A stretch of DNA of 64,000 nucleotides from Paragonimus westermani (Eukaryota; Platyhelminthes; Trematoda; Plagiorchiida; Troglotrematidae): positions 34,296-98,295 of the forward strand of contig QNGE01001328.1 of assembly GCA_008508345.1 (NCBI GenBank), given 5' to 3'. This document shows positions 51,591 through 61,521 of the stretch, in pieces. Below the pieces are notes generated by a model, which was not told the DNA's origin, did no database searches, and saw only the letters and a program-made list of their open reading frames with translations. Each line of letters opens with the position of its first letter. Position 1 is the stretch's first letter. The position numbers and the translations under genes were made by a program.

Positions 51591-51684
51591 ATGCCACTTC
51601 GAACACCAAGGAAGACCCGAGGAGGGAGAATGAAGCAGCCAACTTTGTTTGAGAATGCACTACCAACAAGTCATATAAACAACG
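51591..51684 (+). CDS. Tentative first exon of a small gene with a basic N-terminus
   Basis: An ATG opens a 31-codon frame, MPLRTPRKTRGGRMKQPTLF, then ENALPTSHINN, and runs into a donor-like site (AACG/GTGATGAG) in phase 1. The peptide is basic and then has a KQPTLF segment; short QxxL/F motifs of that kind occur in PCNA-binding proteins, but the match is too short to assign. The phase fits the exon at 52,870 and then the last exon at 54,387. The three pieces would give a protein of about 83 residues. This model rests only on splice signals and phase. The donor lacks the +5 G consensus, and additional exons may exist. Confidence 0.27.
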
Positions 51685-52869
51685 GTGATGAGTTTTAAGT
51701 CACTGGTTTGTAGCGTGTAGAGGGCTTTGGATTTCACATCCTTCGTCAGTGTGGGCCGACCATTGCTTGTGCACTTGTTGGTTACAATCATTCTAGGGCA
51801 CACCAGGCGGAGGTGTGTGCTGTTCAATGCAAGCCACATGTTGACACATGAAGCTTGGCCTTCTTTTGTTTTGACCATCGGGAGGCTAATGTGATCAGAG
51901 TTGCTGCTATTTATTACAAAACGAACAAGACGGTTATAAGAGCAATTACCACCATCTGACCGATTCAAAACATTCAATCCACTAGAACGTCGTCTTTCAC
52001 AGGTTCCACCTCCAACCATATAACGATGAAATGTGAGATTTTGAATAGCAATCAGTTCCAGCTCATGTGTCACAAAAAAACTTCGAACGAATCCTGAATC
52101 TCAAAATGAATTGAATTGTAAGCACTGGTGTGAGAGCGCTTAGGACACCAAGACTCAGAGTAAACCTTTTTGTTGATATCTCTACAACTGCACATGAACG
52201 GATCAACAACACAAAGGTTTAGGCAAGTAACTGAGTTTTTAAGATTGATCAAATTATTATCGATATGCATTTAGAAACGCCTCGAAAGCAAGCAACTACG
52301 TGGATCAGGTAAGCATTATCAAGATGGTGTTGTGAGCCAAAAACGTGGATGGTACAATGATTGGTCAGTTACAACATCAACACTGGGGGTATATGCTTCA
52401 ACACCATCTGCAAAGAAAGCACTCATTTAGATGTAACACTAATCCTGGGACGTCACAGTTGCCAGAGCCAAGTTCATGCATGAAAAACAATTCTTCAATA
52501 CACGAATACGCGCCTACGTCTGACTACTGACGAGCAACATAGTGTGATTGTTCATCTTCACCACAGTAGTACTATGTAGCAACTGCCCGAAACGCTTGAC
52601 GCACAATGAAACGAGCAATGGAAACGTTGTGGCGCAAACACGCTACCTTAAAACATGATTTTACATGACAGTTACTCTTTTACATCATTCAGCCCAATCA
52701 ATAAATTTCATCATGAACTTCAATCGAGCGGCTGGGTTTTTTCTACGAAAGGTTGATCTATGACAGCAAGTTATTTCCATCACAATGCAATGCACCGGAC
52801 AGGCAGACATTGCGGCCTCGGCCGCATGCTAAAAACAATCAACATATATAAGAAAAACACAGCGACTAG

Positions 52870-52936
52870 GAATTGGACTGGGACGATTTCCTGATTGGAG
52901 AAAGTTTAGTCCATCGGGAGTCCGGTGCAGATTGTT
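52870..52936 (+). CDS. Tentative internal exon (same small gene)
   Basis: The exon has 67 bases between an acceptor (GCGACTAG) and a strong donor (TT/GTAAGTG). Two frames are open. If joined to the exon at 51,591, it reads IGLGRFPDWRKFSPSGVRC and ends in phase 2, as the last exon at 54,387 requires. Read alone in phase 0 it gives an acidic peptide ELDWDDFLIGESLVHRES that would run on through the donor to a stop at 53,070. The strong donor favours splicing. I cannot decide the frame from sequence alone. Confidence 0.28.
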
Positions 52937-53794
52937 GTAAGTGGAACTGCAATCAATCGGTGTCAACCAATCAAAAAAGTCGACCAGCTACTGTGTCCAA
53001 TTTGTTTGCAAAGGGTGGAGATCAAAACAAGCTTGAATGCGTATCAGATTTAAACAGTCGAGATGTTTGACACAAAGTCGTGGAACGTAGCAACGAAGGG
53101 GCCAATATAAAAAAGACGCTTGCCGTAGATACTGTCGTTCCTCTATAGAAAGAGTGTTATTTTTCCAATAGGTTGAAATTGCTTAATGCTGCTCAGGCTG
53201 CTGTTGTTCTGGTTTTCTTGACTTGGTGTCAAAAGGACTGCAAACGAGACTAAAAGGTCAACACCAAAGGAGATGTGAGTCATGGGACTTTGCATATACA
53301 CAGTATTGGATGGCCCTGCCTAATCGACGAAGCATCACAGGTGGGGCAGAAGTACACCATGGTCCGTTGGGCCTTACTAATTACAAATGAATATAGATTC
53401 ATTCAAGGACATTTCCTCGCACACAATGTGAGCACCTGTACACATTCACCGGGCCCCATCAAACAATTACTGGGAATTCACGAGTTAAAAACTTTCAGGG
53501 AATAGTGATTATGTTAACTGACAACATTTCACGTCTGATTCAGAGACTACTCCGAACAAGACGAACTGGAAACAAATCTCGTAGCGTGAACACCTAGTCT
53601 CAGTGATACCACTGAAGTGGTGAAGAGCTGCTTCGACCTCGTTGAACGTCCTCAGCACCATGCTTGTCGGGTAAACGAATCCATAACTCACGAAAAAGCG
53701 TCAAGTTAGATCATCACAGATTGGTAGTCCACTAGATCGCAGGGTCGTGAGCAATAAGGTTGCAGCAGCGCTTCTAAAATGAGATTGAAAAGGG

Positions 53795-53960
53795 GTTTTG
53801 CAAACAGTTAGCCCTTGAATGGGTCGTAGGTTCGAGTTCTCAGCGTGTGTGGTGCTGATGGGACCCAATAAGACCAAAACTTCACTTCACTGGTAGCTAC
53901 TGGGTCCAAGTGTTTGCAGGAACCCCTGTCAACACTATGTGGGGTTGTGCTGAATGTTTG
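53795..53960 (+). repeat. tRNA-like SINE head
   Basis: The segment GTCGTAGGTTCGAGTTCTC is a clear box B. Upstream, CAAACAGTTAGCCCTTGAA could be the remaining head. The following GATGGGACCCAATAAGACC is repeat-like, but its family was not matched elsewhere in the window. Confidence 0.35.
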
Positions 53961-54386
53961 CTTGTTTGCGGGTCAATCATGAAAATCCAATCGATTTCAG
54001 CTTACGAGAAAATGAAGCGCAACAGCTTAAGGAAGCGAAGTTGGGGGCAAGGCGTACAGTAACCTACTAATCAGACAATAATGAGACAGGTCGAGTATAG
54101 AAATAAGGGTCAATACTACATAAGCCAACGAAATCATAAAGGCCAAAAACACCTTAAATAAGAACAGTGATTATGGCCTCCCGGGTACACAGCGGTCGGC
54201 GTTGGAACGACCTGGTTAATTTGAATCGGCGGTTGGATGGGCTTGTCATTCAAAAGACCAAACAACCCATGTTACTTGTTCCACGTTGCAATTATTTCCA
54301 TGTGCTTGATTTCACTGGACATGATCTGCACACAGCCCCACTGTGTCGAAAACGAACGCATAATCGTCCAACACTTATGTGTCAAG

Positions 54387-54474
54387 TTACTGGATTGATC
54401 CGGAAGTTGACTCAGACTTTCCCGAATTTTTAACTGATTTACCTGATCTAGAAAACTTGCTGAACCGGGAGTGA
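54387..54474 (+). CDS. Tentative last exon, acidic C-terminus, before a poly(A) signal
   Basis: After an AG at 54,385-54,386, one completing base and 28 codons encode YWIDPEVDSDFPEFL and then TDLPDLENLLNRE, followed by TGA at 54,472-54,474. AATAAA follows ten bases later. The peptide is strongly acidic with regularly spaced hydrophobic residues, like many transactivation or binding tails; this is only a resemblance. A competing plus-strand frame (54,167-54,433, starting MASRVHSGRRWNDL) overlaps it in another register and could instead be the real last exon. Because both stop upstream of the same AATAAA, the 3' end of a plus-strand gene is supported better than either reading frame. Confidence 0.35.
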
Positions 54475-54483
54475 AATATCATC

Positions 54484-54489
54484 AATAAA
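54484..54489 (+). promoter_or_regulatory. Poly(A) signal AATAAA
   Basis: A canonical hexamer lies ten bases after a TGA closing an acidic plus-strand frame, followed by a T-rich stretch near 54,510-54,540. The context suggests a plus-strand transcript end. AT-rich DNA holds many chance hexamers, so the neighbouring frame is the main support. Confidence 0.4.
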
Positions 54490-54537
54490 CCTTATGACCG
54501 ATTGTTCATAGGTTGTTATAAAAAACAACAGGTTGTT

Positions 54538-54936
54538 TTAGACCAGACTTGTGAGTGGAGGACGCACAGCTAGAAAACTGAATGTTACCAGCTCAAATTG
54601 GTTATGGGACAAGTTACATATCACGGCATATTGTCTAGAGGTTTCGCAAGTCAAGCATCCAAAAACGCAAAGCTGAAGATATGACTCAAAATGTTTACAT
54701 TCAGTAATGCGTACCCCCTTACTGTTCGACCCCAATGCGTAACACAGATACTCGGTTAGACTACTATATTCGCAACCAATTTTGCTACGAACAGCGACAG
54801 AAAAGTTACGATAATGTCCACCGTTGTTCATGGTCCGTGATGCGAGGGACTTGTTCCTAAACGAGCAGTTTAGTCGGACCACATAAGTAAACAGAAGAAA
54901 GCTGGTTGCAAGGAAACCGAACATCGATTTCTGCAT
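54538..54936 (-). CDS. Possible small secreted cysteine-rich protein
   Basis: The open frame has 132 codons. It starts with a hydrophobic leader (MFGFLATSFLLFTYVV follows a few residues) that looks like a signal peptide. A polar region follows with about eight cysteines (NCSF, IGCEY, YLCYA, TECKH, QLCVFGCLTC, VICN) and two N-glycosylation sequons (NKS, NFS). Just upstream is a good acceptor (TTTCTGTTCTAACTATGCAG), so translation may start at the second ATG (54,924) after an intron or a trans-spliced leader. A possible donor (GAGCTG/GTAACA) lies near the 3' end, so the tail after LSHNQFEL may be intronic. I do not recognise a family. Parasitic flatworms have many small secreted Cys-rich proteins, but a chance frame of this length is also possible in 64 kb. 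It lies between the SHC gene and a tentative plus-strand gene. Confidence 0.4.
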   Translation of the reverse strand: MQKSMFGFLATSFLLFTYVVRLNCSFRNKSLASRTMNNGGHYRNFSVAVRSKIGCEYSSLTEYLCYALGSNSKGVRITECKHFESYLQLCVFGCLTCETSRQYAVICNLSHNQFELVTFSFLAVRPPLTSLV

Positions 54937-56954
54937 AGTTAGAACAGAAACTAGATATGCACAAGTGAGGAGATGAATATAAAATCACATGAGAAAAATT
55001 GCATAAAAAACACAAAAGAACACAAGCTCATTAAGAAGCAGAGCCGACAGTCCGATTGAAAATGAAGGAGAAATTGATATAGTGTCACGTGAAAACTGTC
55101 TATCCATTTCGTCCAGTTTAATAGGTCCATGGAATGTGTCGAATAAATGAGCACTGAACAGATAAGATCTACAAGGAAAAATGGGAAAATGTCATCATAC
55201 GATAGTGAGTGGAAGTTAGGAAACTGAACGAATTAGCACAGTGGTAACTGCAATACTGTGCCAACTTTGTTCACCGGGAATTTGTCTTCTCTGTATGATT
55301 TACTAACAGAACGACATTCCGGAATTTGTCTTTACAAAAAAGTTACTGTGTTAACCGAAACGTCGAGGTTGAGGGTCAATTTCCAGTAACGTCGTTATTG
55401 GTTTTTCAAAATGACCTATTCATCAGAACGTCTAACTAAAGGTCAATTTGTCAAATGGTTCGGAATGCGATTTGTAGTCCCAAAGTGTAGTGTTTCCGCA
55501 AGAATACTGTGATTACACAGAGTTAATGTTGGCTAATGAATTGATAGAAACTGTTGACTGATTTATGTATTTCGGAAGTGTGAGAAAAGAAGTGCAAGCC
55601 AGTATTTTCAAAGTTAAAACGAAATTCGTCAACATAATAGTTCTCTGACGACACAGAAACATAATTCTTTAGTTTGAGGATCGCGAATACAAGGACTGTG
55701 TCAGTACTTCACGGCTACGAAATATAGCCACTCGGAATAGTAAACGTGAGCCGTCTTCAAACATTGTGACATCGACGTTTGTGTTTGATCGTTCGCATCG
55801 AGTGGCACCAACGGGTATGCAACAGAGGTTAAGAGGTGGAAAGTTTGTAGCAAGTGTCGAGCGAGTTACATTGCACACTGTTCAAGTTCGCACGGATGGT
55901 TAGACCATGTACTAAGGATGCCGGCTAGTCATCTACCATACCGGGTACTCTTTGTCGATGCTGCAACCGACTGGTACGAGATGGACAGATGACAAACTGG
56001 CGTGGAGAAATGAAGTATTTTAGGATCACCCACCGTAGATCGGGTTCATCTCCGGGATGGAACCCTTGTGATTCATAGAGTCGATGACTGGAGACTTTAG
56101 TTGACCTGGCAGCTATTCGAGATCAGCTGTGTGAATGTTACTGTCGTTTGATCGACTACTCTGCACAGTGACGTGGGACAGTGAAAGCTGTGAGAAACCT
56201 CACTGATGATGCCTTAACTTTACTTATGGCTCGACTGTTTGCTTGTAAAATGTAAGCATCTTGACGACGAATGTTTGCGTAAACTCAAACAAGGTTGTTT
56301 TTATTGGACAGGTCACCTCGCTTTCCACTTGACTAGAGTTTAGTCTTCTCTGTGTGGTTGTATGGTAGTTGGGTATCAACATCAATCACCGATCTTTGAT
56401 GACAGGGATGATGATGATCGTGGCGATAACGTTAATGATGAAACGAAATGCTGTGTAATCCAAATGTCTGGACTTATAGTTATTCCCATATTACTCCAAT
56501 AGTTATAAATAAGCTGAGAAAGACAAGGAAGTTCAACAGCGAATCTCAGTTATCACAAAAGCATGAACATGAATTCTTTTGTCCTCATCGGACAAACGTG
56601 AAGGAACTCGGCGTAAAAGAATGGAGAAAAACACCACAGAATTGCGTAAAGCGCTTGTAACGCATACGCCTGTATGCTAACTTAGGGTAGAAGGAGAGCT
56701 TCACTTAAGTAACAAGTTTTTTAACCAGACGTGGAAAAGTCCGTGGTAATACGGACGCGCGGACACCGAACGTTGCCCGATACCAAACTTTAAAGCATGA
56801 TTTAAACAAACGACATGTAAACAGTAAGTGACCATCAGTCAATGGTTGGACGGCAAAGTAAGCAAGTCATTAGTGCAAAGATACTCAAGCCGTGTGTGTG
56901 CGAACTTGTGAAACGCAGCATTCAATCATGTCTGGACAAAATCTGCAGAGCTGA

Positions 56955-57430
56955 ATTATCAAAGCAAGCACTGAAAGGTGAATATCACTTGCAGCCGATA
57001 GAAGCTTTTGCATTCCAATCGACTTTTCAGCCAGTTCCTTCTGAAAGGAAGCGCTACAAGCAAGCTTCGTTCGTGTTGGAACTCGTCAGTAGTGCACAGC
57101 CTTTCCGCGACCAAGTCTTGAATCCAGGTCTATATTCTCACGATGCAAGTGCGTTGATCACTGCGTGGTTAACGTCACACTAAGCACGACCGAAAAGTCA
57201 TGTGGTAATCGTGAGAGAATCGATTAGCACAGTGGCGGTTGCAATCGTTTCCGGACAGCGTCGATCAAAGTTCAAATGCCGATAACGGCAGAGACATATA
57301 CTACTGGCTGGCAAGATCTGAACCCAAGTATTCAGACAATTCTCTTCGAAGAGAGGCTAAAAAATTTACCTGAATGCTAAAACTGCGGTCACATGTGAGT
57401 GGTGTTCAATTTAAAAGAGACGAATCCCTT
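56955..57430. repeat. Composite head-to-head SINE repeat, fourth copy
   Basis: The minus-oriented unit (56,955-57,180) contains CCTTCTGAAAGGAAGCGCTA and a head with CAAGTCTTGAATCCAGG. A spacer with AGCACGACCGAAAAGTCATG follows. The plus-oriented unit starts GATTAGCACAGTGGCGGTTG (57,220) and runs to about 57,430, ending GAGTGGTGTTCAATTT. A 113-codon open frame over the left unit is explained by the repeat. Confidence 0.65.
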
Positions 57431-57724
57431 ACGATTTTCAAGAAACCCAAAGGTGCAGATGTGTTAGACATATCAGAAGCGAGACAAAACATCGATAACA
57501 ATACCGTTTTGTGGATGGTGATATCGAAGTGCCGTTGGTAAATATGACGATGGAAGCCTGTTTAGCGGAAGCTTAGTTGAGACCAGGAAAACAAATAACA
57601 TTAGGCTACTTATAAGTAGCCCGATTGTTTTCTACAAATTAGTCGATTCACATTTGGGGAAATGGGAATAAACAGAAATGCGCATAAAACTCACAAGGTT
57701 TTGGTTATCCTTTTTCCATACTTC

Positions 57725-57865
57725 TCAGATCTCGTAGAAAATGTGCTTGGAGACGGGGAAGATCAGACTTATCTCATTGTTACCGGATCGAATAGGCATT
57801 CCGCTTCGTAAATGATAATCAATCAAATGTTGAATGCTATCAAATACACGTTCTTTAGTTCGAAC
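57725..57865 (-). CDS. Shc: SHC adaptor, last coding exon (C-terminal half of SH2 domain, stop codon)
   Basis: The exon starts after a strong acceptor (long T/C tract ending TTTCAG) and encodes 46 residues, then TGA at 57,727-57,725. The peptide begins [18 protein letters not shown] and continues through GMPIRSG to a short tail ending HIFYEI. It matches the second half of the SHC SH2 domain, where vertebrate proteins have VRTKDHRFES, LISYH and PIIS. It starts in phase 0, which fits the preceding exon ending in phase 0 at 57,985; the intron between them is only 119 bases. In the SHC family this SH2 domain binds phosphotyrosines on activated receptors at the plasma membrane. The stop lies about where vertebrate SHC proteins end, so the C-terminus looks intact. 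I saw no canonical AATAAA just downstream on the minus strand. Homology is certain; the exact paralogue is not. Confidence 0.92.
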   Translation of the reverse strand, partial: VRTKERVFDSIQHLIDYHLRSGMPIRSGNNEISLIFPVSKHIFYEI

Positions 57866-57984
57866 CTGAAATTAGTCCGGAAAAAACAGTAGAAACATGA
57901 CACGTACTAAGGTAGTTAGAGTATCTAATGATACGCAAGACAATCACAAACAGAGAGGAATATCTTCAGCTGAACATCGCCTAC

Positions 57985-58364
57985 CTGTCCATTCGGATCT
58001 GCCAATAGGAGATGGCGGTGTTTCGCATCTTTCAAGCCGCTCAAAACGAACTGGCTCGAATGTTGCGTGCTTTTACGTACTAAGAAGTCTCCGTCGTAAC
58101 GTAATAACCGTTCGGCCTCCAGACGTGACATCTCGCCAACATACCATGGTTCACCGACAGGCTCAAGTCGTGCCAAGTGTTCAGGGACAGTTACCGGAGA
58201 AGAAGAATTATCCTTCACAGTAACATTCGATGTCACGTTTCGGGTTTTGTCCTGGGTGGCACTAGGCCAATGATCACTAGCGTGTTGGGGTTTGTTCTCC
58301 TTCTTACCAGACGTGTTTACGTCGTCAACACTGGAAGCGGAGAGAGCGGGTTCTTCAAAAAGCC
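57985..58364 (-). CDS. Shc: SHC adaptor exon: end of CH1 linker and first half of SH2 domain
   Basis: This 380-base exon lies between an acceptor (CTTATAG) and a donor (CAG/GTAGGC). The first two bases complete a split codon and 126 codons follow, ending in phase 0. The first part (LFEEPALSASSVDDV, then a Ser/Thr/Asn-rich stretch) is the CH1 linker; the LFEEPAL segment recalls the LFDMKPFEDAL region of vertebrate SHC. From about residue 77 comes the SH2 domain: GEPWYVGEMSRLEAERLL, then GDFLVRKS with the phosphotyrosine-binding arginine of the FLVR motif, then HLLLADPNG. A 312-base continuous frame inside it (57,925-58,236) only partly covers the exon and runs into the intron. The next exon completes the domain. 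Confidence is high for homology and the donor, somewhat lower for the acceptor. Confidence 0.9.
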
Positions 58365-59159
58365 CTATAAGACCATCAAAGAATCGTACAGATCACAATC
58401 AATGAAAGAAGACACACCTCTGACAAGAGTTTGAACAGCGAAGCAGTTTAAGTACCGGACAAAAAGAAGAAAAGGTTAGATAAATTTCGCAACTGTTCAG
58501 TAGTATGAATGTAACGCGAGCTCTCGGAATACGTTCACACACCGCTGTCGTCTGTTGAGCTAAAAAAGGCAATTGTGTCTTATCGAGGAAGATCAGATAT
58601 TCGATTTTATTTAAATCGTTGGGTACAAAAGCTCATATATCAACAGGGATGAGATTGATGGGTTGAAGAGTAAATTCATAGGGTAATCGTTCGTAAAGAA
58701 AAACAAAGAACTGGTTACATCCAGTTTATTACGATCTGATGTGTAAATCAACCAAACCGCTAGCCTTACGAACAGATTGGATAAAGTAACCATCAATTGA
58801 CTGAGTGTGTTTATTCTATTTAGGAACAGGTATGGTGTTATCAACCGAAACGTGTAGAAGTGACCAAGACCTCTTGGACTTGAATTTATAAGAAATTGGA
58901 CTATGCTACTGATAAACTATCTGTCAAAAAATCAGGATAGCCCAACTTGAGGAAATAATTCCACTGATACTAACATATACGTTACACGAACGTATCGGTG
59001 GTTCACATCAGTAATTAGGTACCGTACAGCCGTGAAGCGGAGAAACAAGCCTTAATCAGGAAGCAAAAGAAACGGAGTGAACGGAATTTCATTGTATTTT
59101 CTACGATTAAACACCTTCACATTGATGTTTGGTGAAAACTTTTGGTATCCGATAGGCGT

Positions 59160-59335
59160 ATGCAATCATGCGCCCCTTGGTATTATTCCTTAGGGTTTAC
59201 GCTTGATACAGGGTGTTTCAGTGTGATCGCAAGTGCAGTGCAAGCCATTTGTGACGAAGTTTATGTATATGCATACTTTGGCTTCGGTCACTATCACAGG
59301 CTAATCTGGAAACAGATGTCGCCAACTGTGTATTG
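59160..59335 (+). repeat. Dispersed repeat A, copy 2
   Basis: This reads TGGTATTATTCCTTAGGGTT, then TGCAAGCCATTTGTGACGAA and CTTTGGCTTCGGTCACTATC. It matches the inverted copy at 300-482 over about 170 bases with scattered changes. Class unknown. Confidence 0.6.
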
Positions 59336-60639
59336 ATGGCTGAAGACCCATTATACAATAACGAAAAATCGATGGAGGTAACGGACATTTGAGAACAAGT
59401 TAACCAATCAAACTTAACTCGCCAGTTGCACATTGTCTGTGCTCCAAATGAGGCGTAGCGAATATAGGCCAGGCAACGAGCAATTGTGTTCAATTATTTG
59501 CTAAAAGCATAGCAATAGGATAGATTCATGGATTTAACTTTTACTTTAGGATGATAAATACGAACCGATTCAAATTGAGAAGAAACGAAATCTATTCTGC
59601 TACCTTGACGTGATGGTTAGATTGGCGCAATTCATAAATTCGGCAGGTGACATTGACTTAGACTTAGACCCCATCGAGAGCAACTATGTCACACAGACCA
59701 AAGGGAACAGCTGGACGAAGGTCGATCACGCATACGGGCTGTACGTTACACTACTGGCTGCACTGGAGTGCTCAGTTAGTGGGACACGGCTCAACAAACA
59801 GATGGCAAAACTGCCGTTTGCAGCGCTGCTGTCGATCGCAGTTAGAAGAGAGCAGTAAAGGACTTTGAAACAAAGAGCACCCTGATCACGGGGCGTACTA
59901 ATTAATATGATCGAAAAGCATACATTACTTCTCGAAAGTCCAATGACATCTGAATACATCTACTGCGCGCAGCAATAACCGGAATCAGAGATATCTCACT
60001 TACTGAACCTTCGAATCCATCTAGCTTTTCATCAGGTCATCGAGTCACTGGTTTCCAGGAAGATTTCTCAGGAGAGATCCATATCCTGTTGCTTCGTAGG
60101 GCAAATTTTTGAGTCCAACCGGGACACACTAAGTAAGTGTGTCCATTAGTAGTAACGCTGAAATCAGTCAGACAGATTCAACTGCTTCGAGGAGCGGAAA
60201 CACAGACTCGCAATTTTTATCATGTCTTTTGGTCCGTTGAAAAGGCAAGTCCATCCAGCCATCAACAAAAGTAATTTTGGTTGACCCAAAGCCGTCTATT
60301 ATGTGCCGGAGAGGTCAGTCATCTTCATTAGTGAAAGCCTATCTGACCTTTGCAATTTGTATGAATTCTGATTAAAAGCCCTTATGTAACTTTAACCCCC
60401 CTGTCTAATTACCTCAACGTCCTACAGGTCAAATAAATTAAATGACCTGTGTGCAATACGTGAGCAGTGGTCGCAGATTATCTGTTCATGATCTGATACT
60501 CGGTTCATCTTTGAGGGGGTTCACAATCTTCCGTCGATGCTCGTTCATGCCATACACAAAACAATTTCAGAAGAAACACGTTAGGTGTATGGAAACCTAT
60601 TTGAAAATGTTTTTTGTGCACTTATAAGAAAAATGAGAT

Positions 60640-60745
60640 CTCCAGTCGGTACGGTCATTACAACTCAACTAGCATAGCGCATGCCACGTAAGAAAATGTA
60701 GTTCTTGTCGCCGGTTCAAGTCCAAACTTTCTACCATTGGTTTAA
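60640..60745 (+). repeat. tRNA-like SINE head
   Basis: The segment contains CGCCGGTTCAAGTCCAAAC, a good box B, about 50 bases after a degenerate box A region. No complete tRNA fold is visible. Confidence 0.35.
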
Positions 60746-61406
60746 TCGCCGGCCACATACAACGACCCGATTATGTTCAGACAGGATAACAGTCCTCTAT
60801 ACATCGTTTGATTCGTTCACTGTGTCCACTGTTTGCCATAGTTGATCGATTAAGCTTGTCCCTTATGAATGATGACTACAAACGCGTGGCTGTCAATGGA
60901 GCATGTTGGGACAAGAGGTTGAACGTATACAAAAACGAAATCAAAGTGCAAGACAACAAACAATTATAGTCAACAACATTGGCCACAAAACATGTAAACT
61001 GTTTCAATATGAATATTTTCCCCTGAATAAAACAATGTGTGTGCTCCAAACACATCCTCAACCTAACGTTCACTATCCAACCCAATCAACCTGGACATTG
61101 GAGAAACCAGCGCTGAGTTTACGTCATCAGAGTGAACATACGTGAATACTCGAGTATTGTGAAGGATTCAGGATGCCTTGTGACTAGCACACGCTGGTTA
61201 CAACATTCACAGAAAAGTCGACAATCAAATACTGTGGTATGCGGCACAAAGAATCACAAATGTGTTAGCTCAGATCACAAACCATAACCAAAATCAGTGA
61301 CAGTGACATGTGAGACTGAGTAACCATAAGAAAAGGAGAATACGATTTACACCTGTGCCCTTAATAAACAAGAGGTGGTGAATCCGATGTTGAATAAAAC
61401 ACTTAC

Positions 61407-61521
61407 AGACATCATCGCCAAAATTGGCAAAGTTATCAAATGTAGCAGATGGCGATCTTGTCACAGGATGGGTAACGGGAGAATGAGGAGTTCCATTCTT
61501 GGATCTTGTTCCCGTTGAGAG
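61407..61521 (-). CDS. Shc: SHC adaptor exon: CH1 linker
   Basis: This 115-base exon has a textbook acceptor (CTGTTTTTTAG) and donor (TCT/GTAAGTG). Only one of three frames is open; it starts in phase 0 and ends in phase 1. That fits the upstream PTB exon (phase 0 end) and the downstream SH2 exon (needs two bases). The peptide is rich in Ser, Thr and Pro, begins LSTGTRSKNGTPHSP and ends FDNFANFGDDV. It would be the collagen-homology-1 linker between the PTB and SH2 domains, which in animals carries the tyrosines that recruit GRB2. There is no tyrosine here; FDNF sits in a setting that looks like a lost tyrosine motif. The assignment rests on position, splice phase and composition, not on detectable similarity. 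A further small exon in either flanking intron cannot be excluded. Confidence 0.75.

Larger units (their letters stand above)
58400..61400. other. Large SHC intron
   Basis: This stretch is the intron between the CH1 exon (61,407) and the SH2 exon (58,364) on the minus strand. It holds dispersed repeat A (59,160-59,335) and a tRNA-like head (60,640-60,745). The plus-strand frame at 59,610-59,858 (MVRLAQFINSAGDIDLDLDP) has no splice context and no known family. Confidence 0.6.

Noticed and set aside
51660..52073. 137-codon minus-strand open frame with several cysteines
   Set aside because: No signal peptide, no recognised domain and no acceptor at its start. It is antisense to a tentative plus-strand exon and within chance length.
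56842..57183. 113-codon plus-strand open frame
   Set aside because: Fully explained by the inverted SINE unit of the composite repeat.
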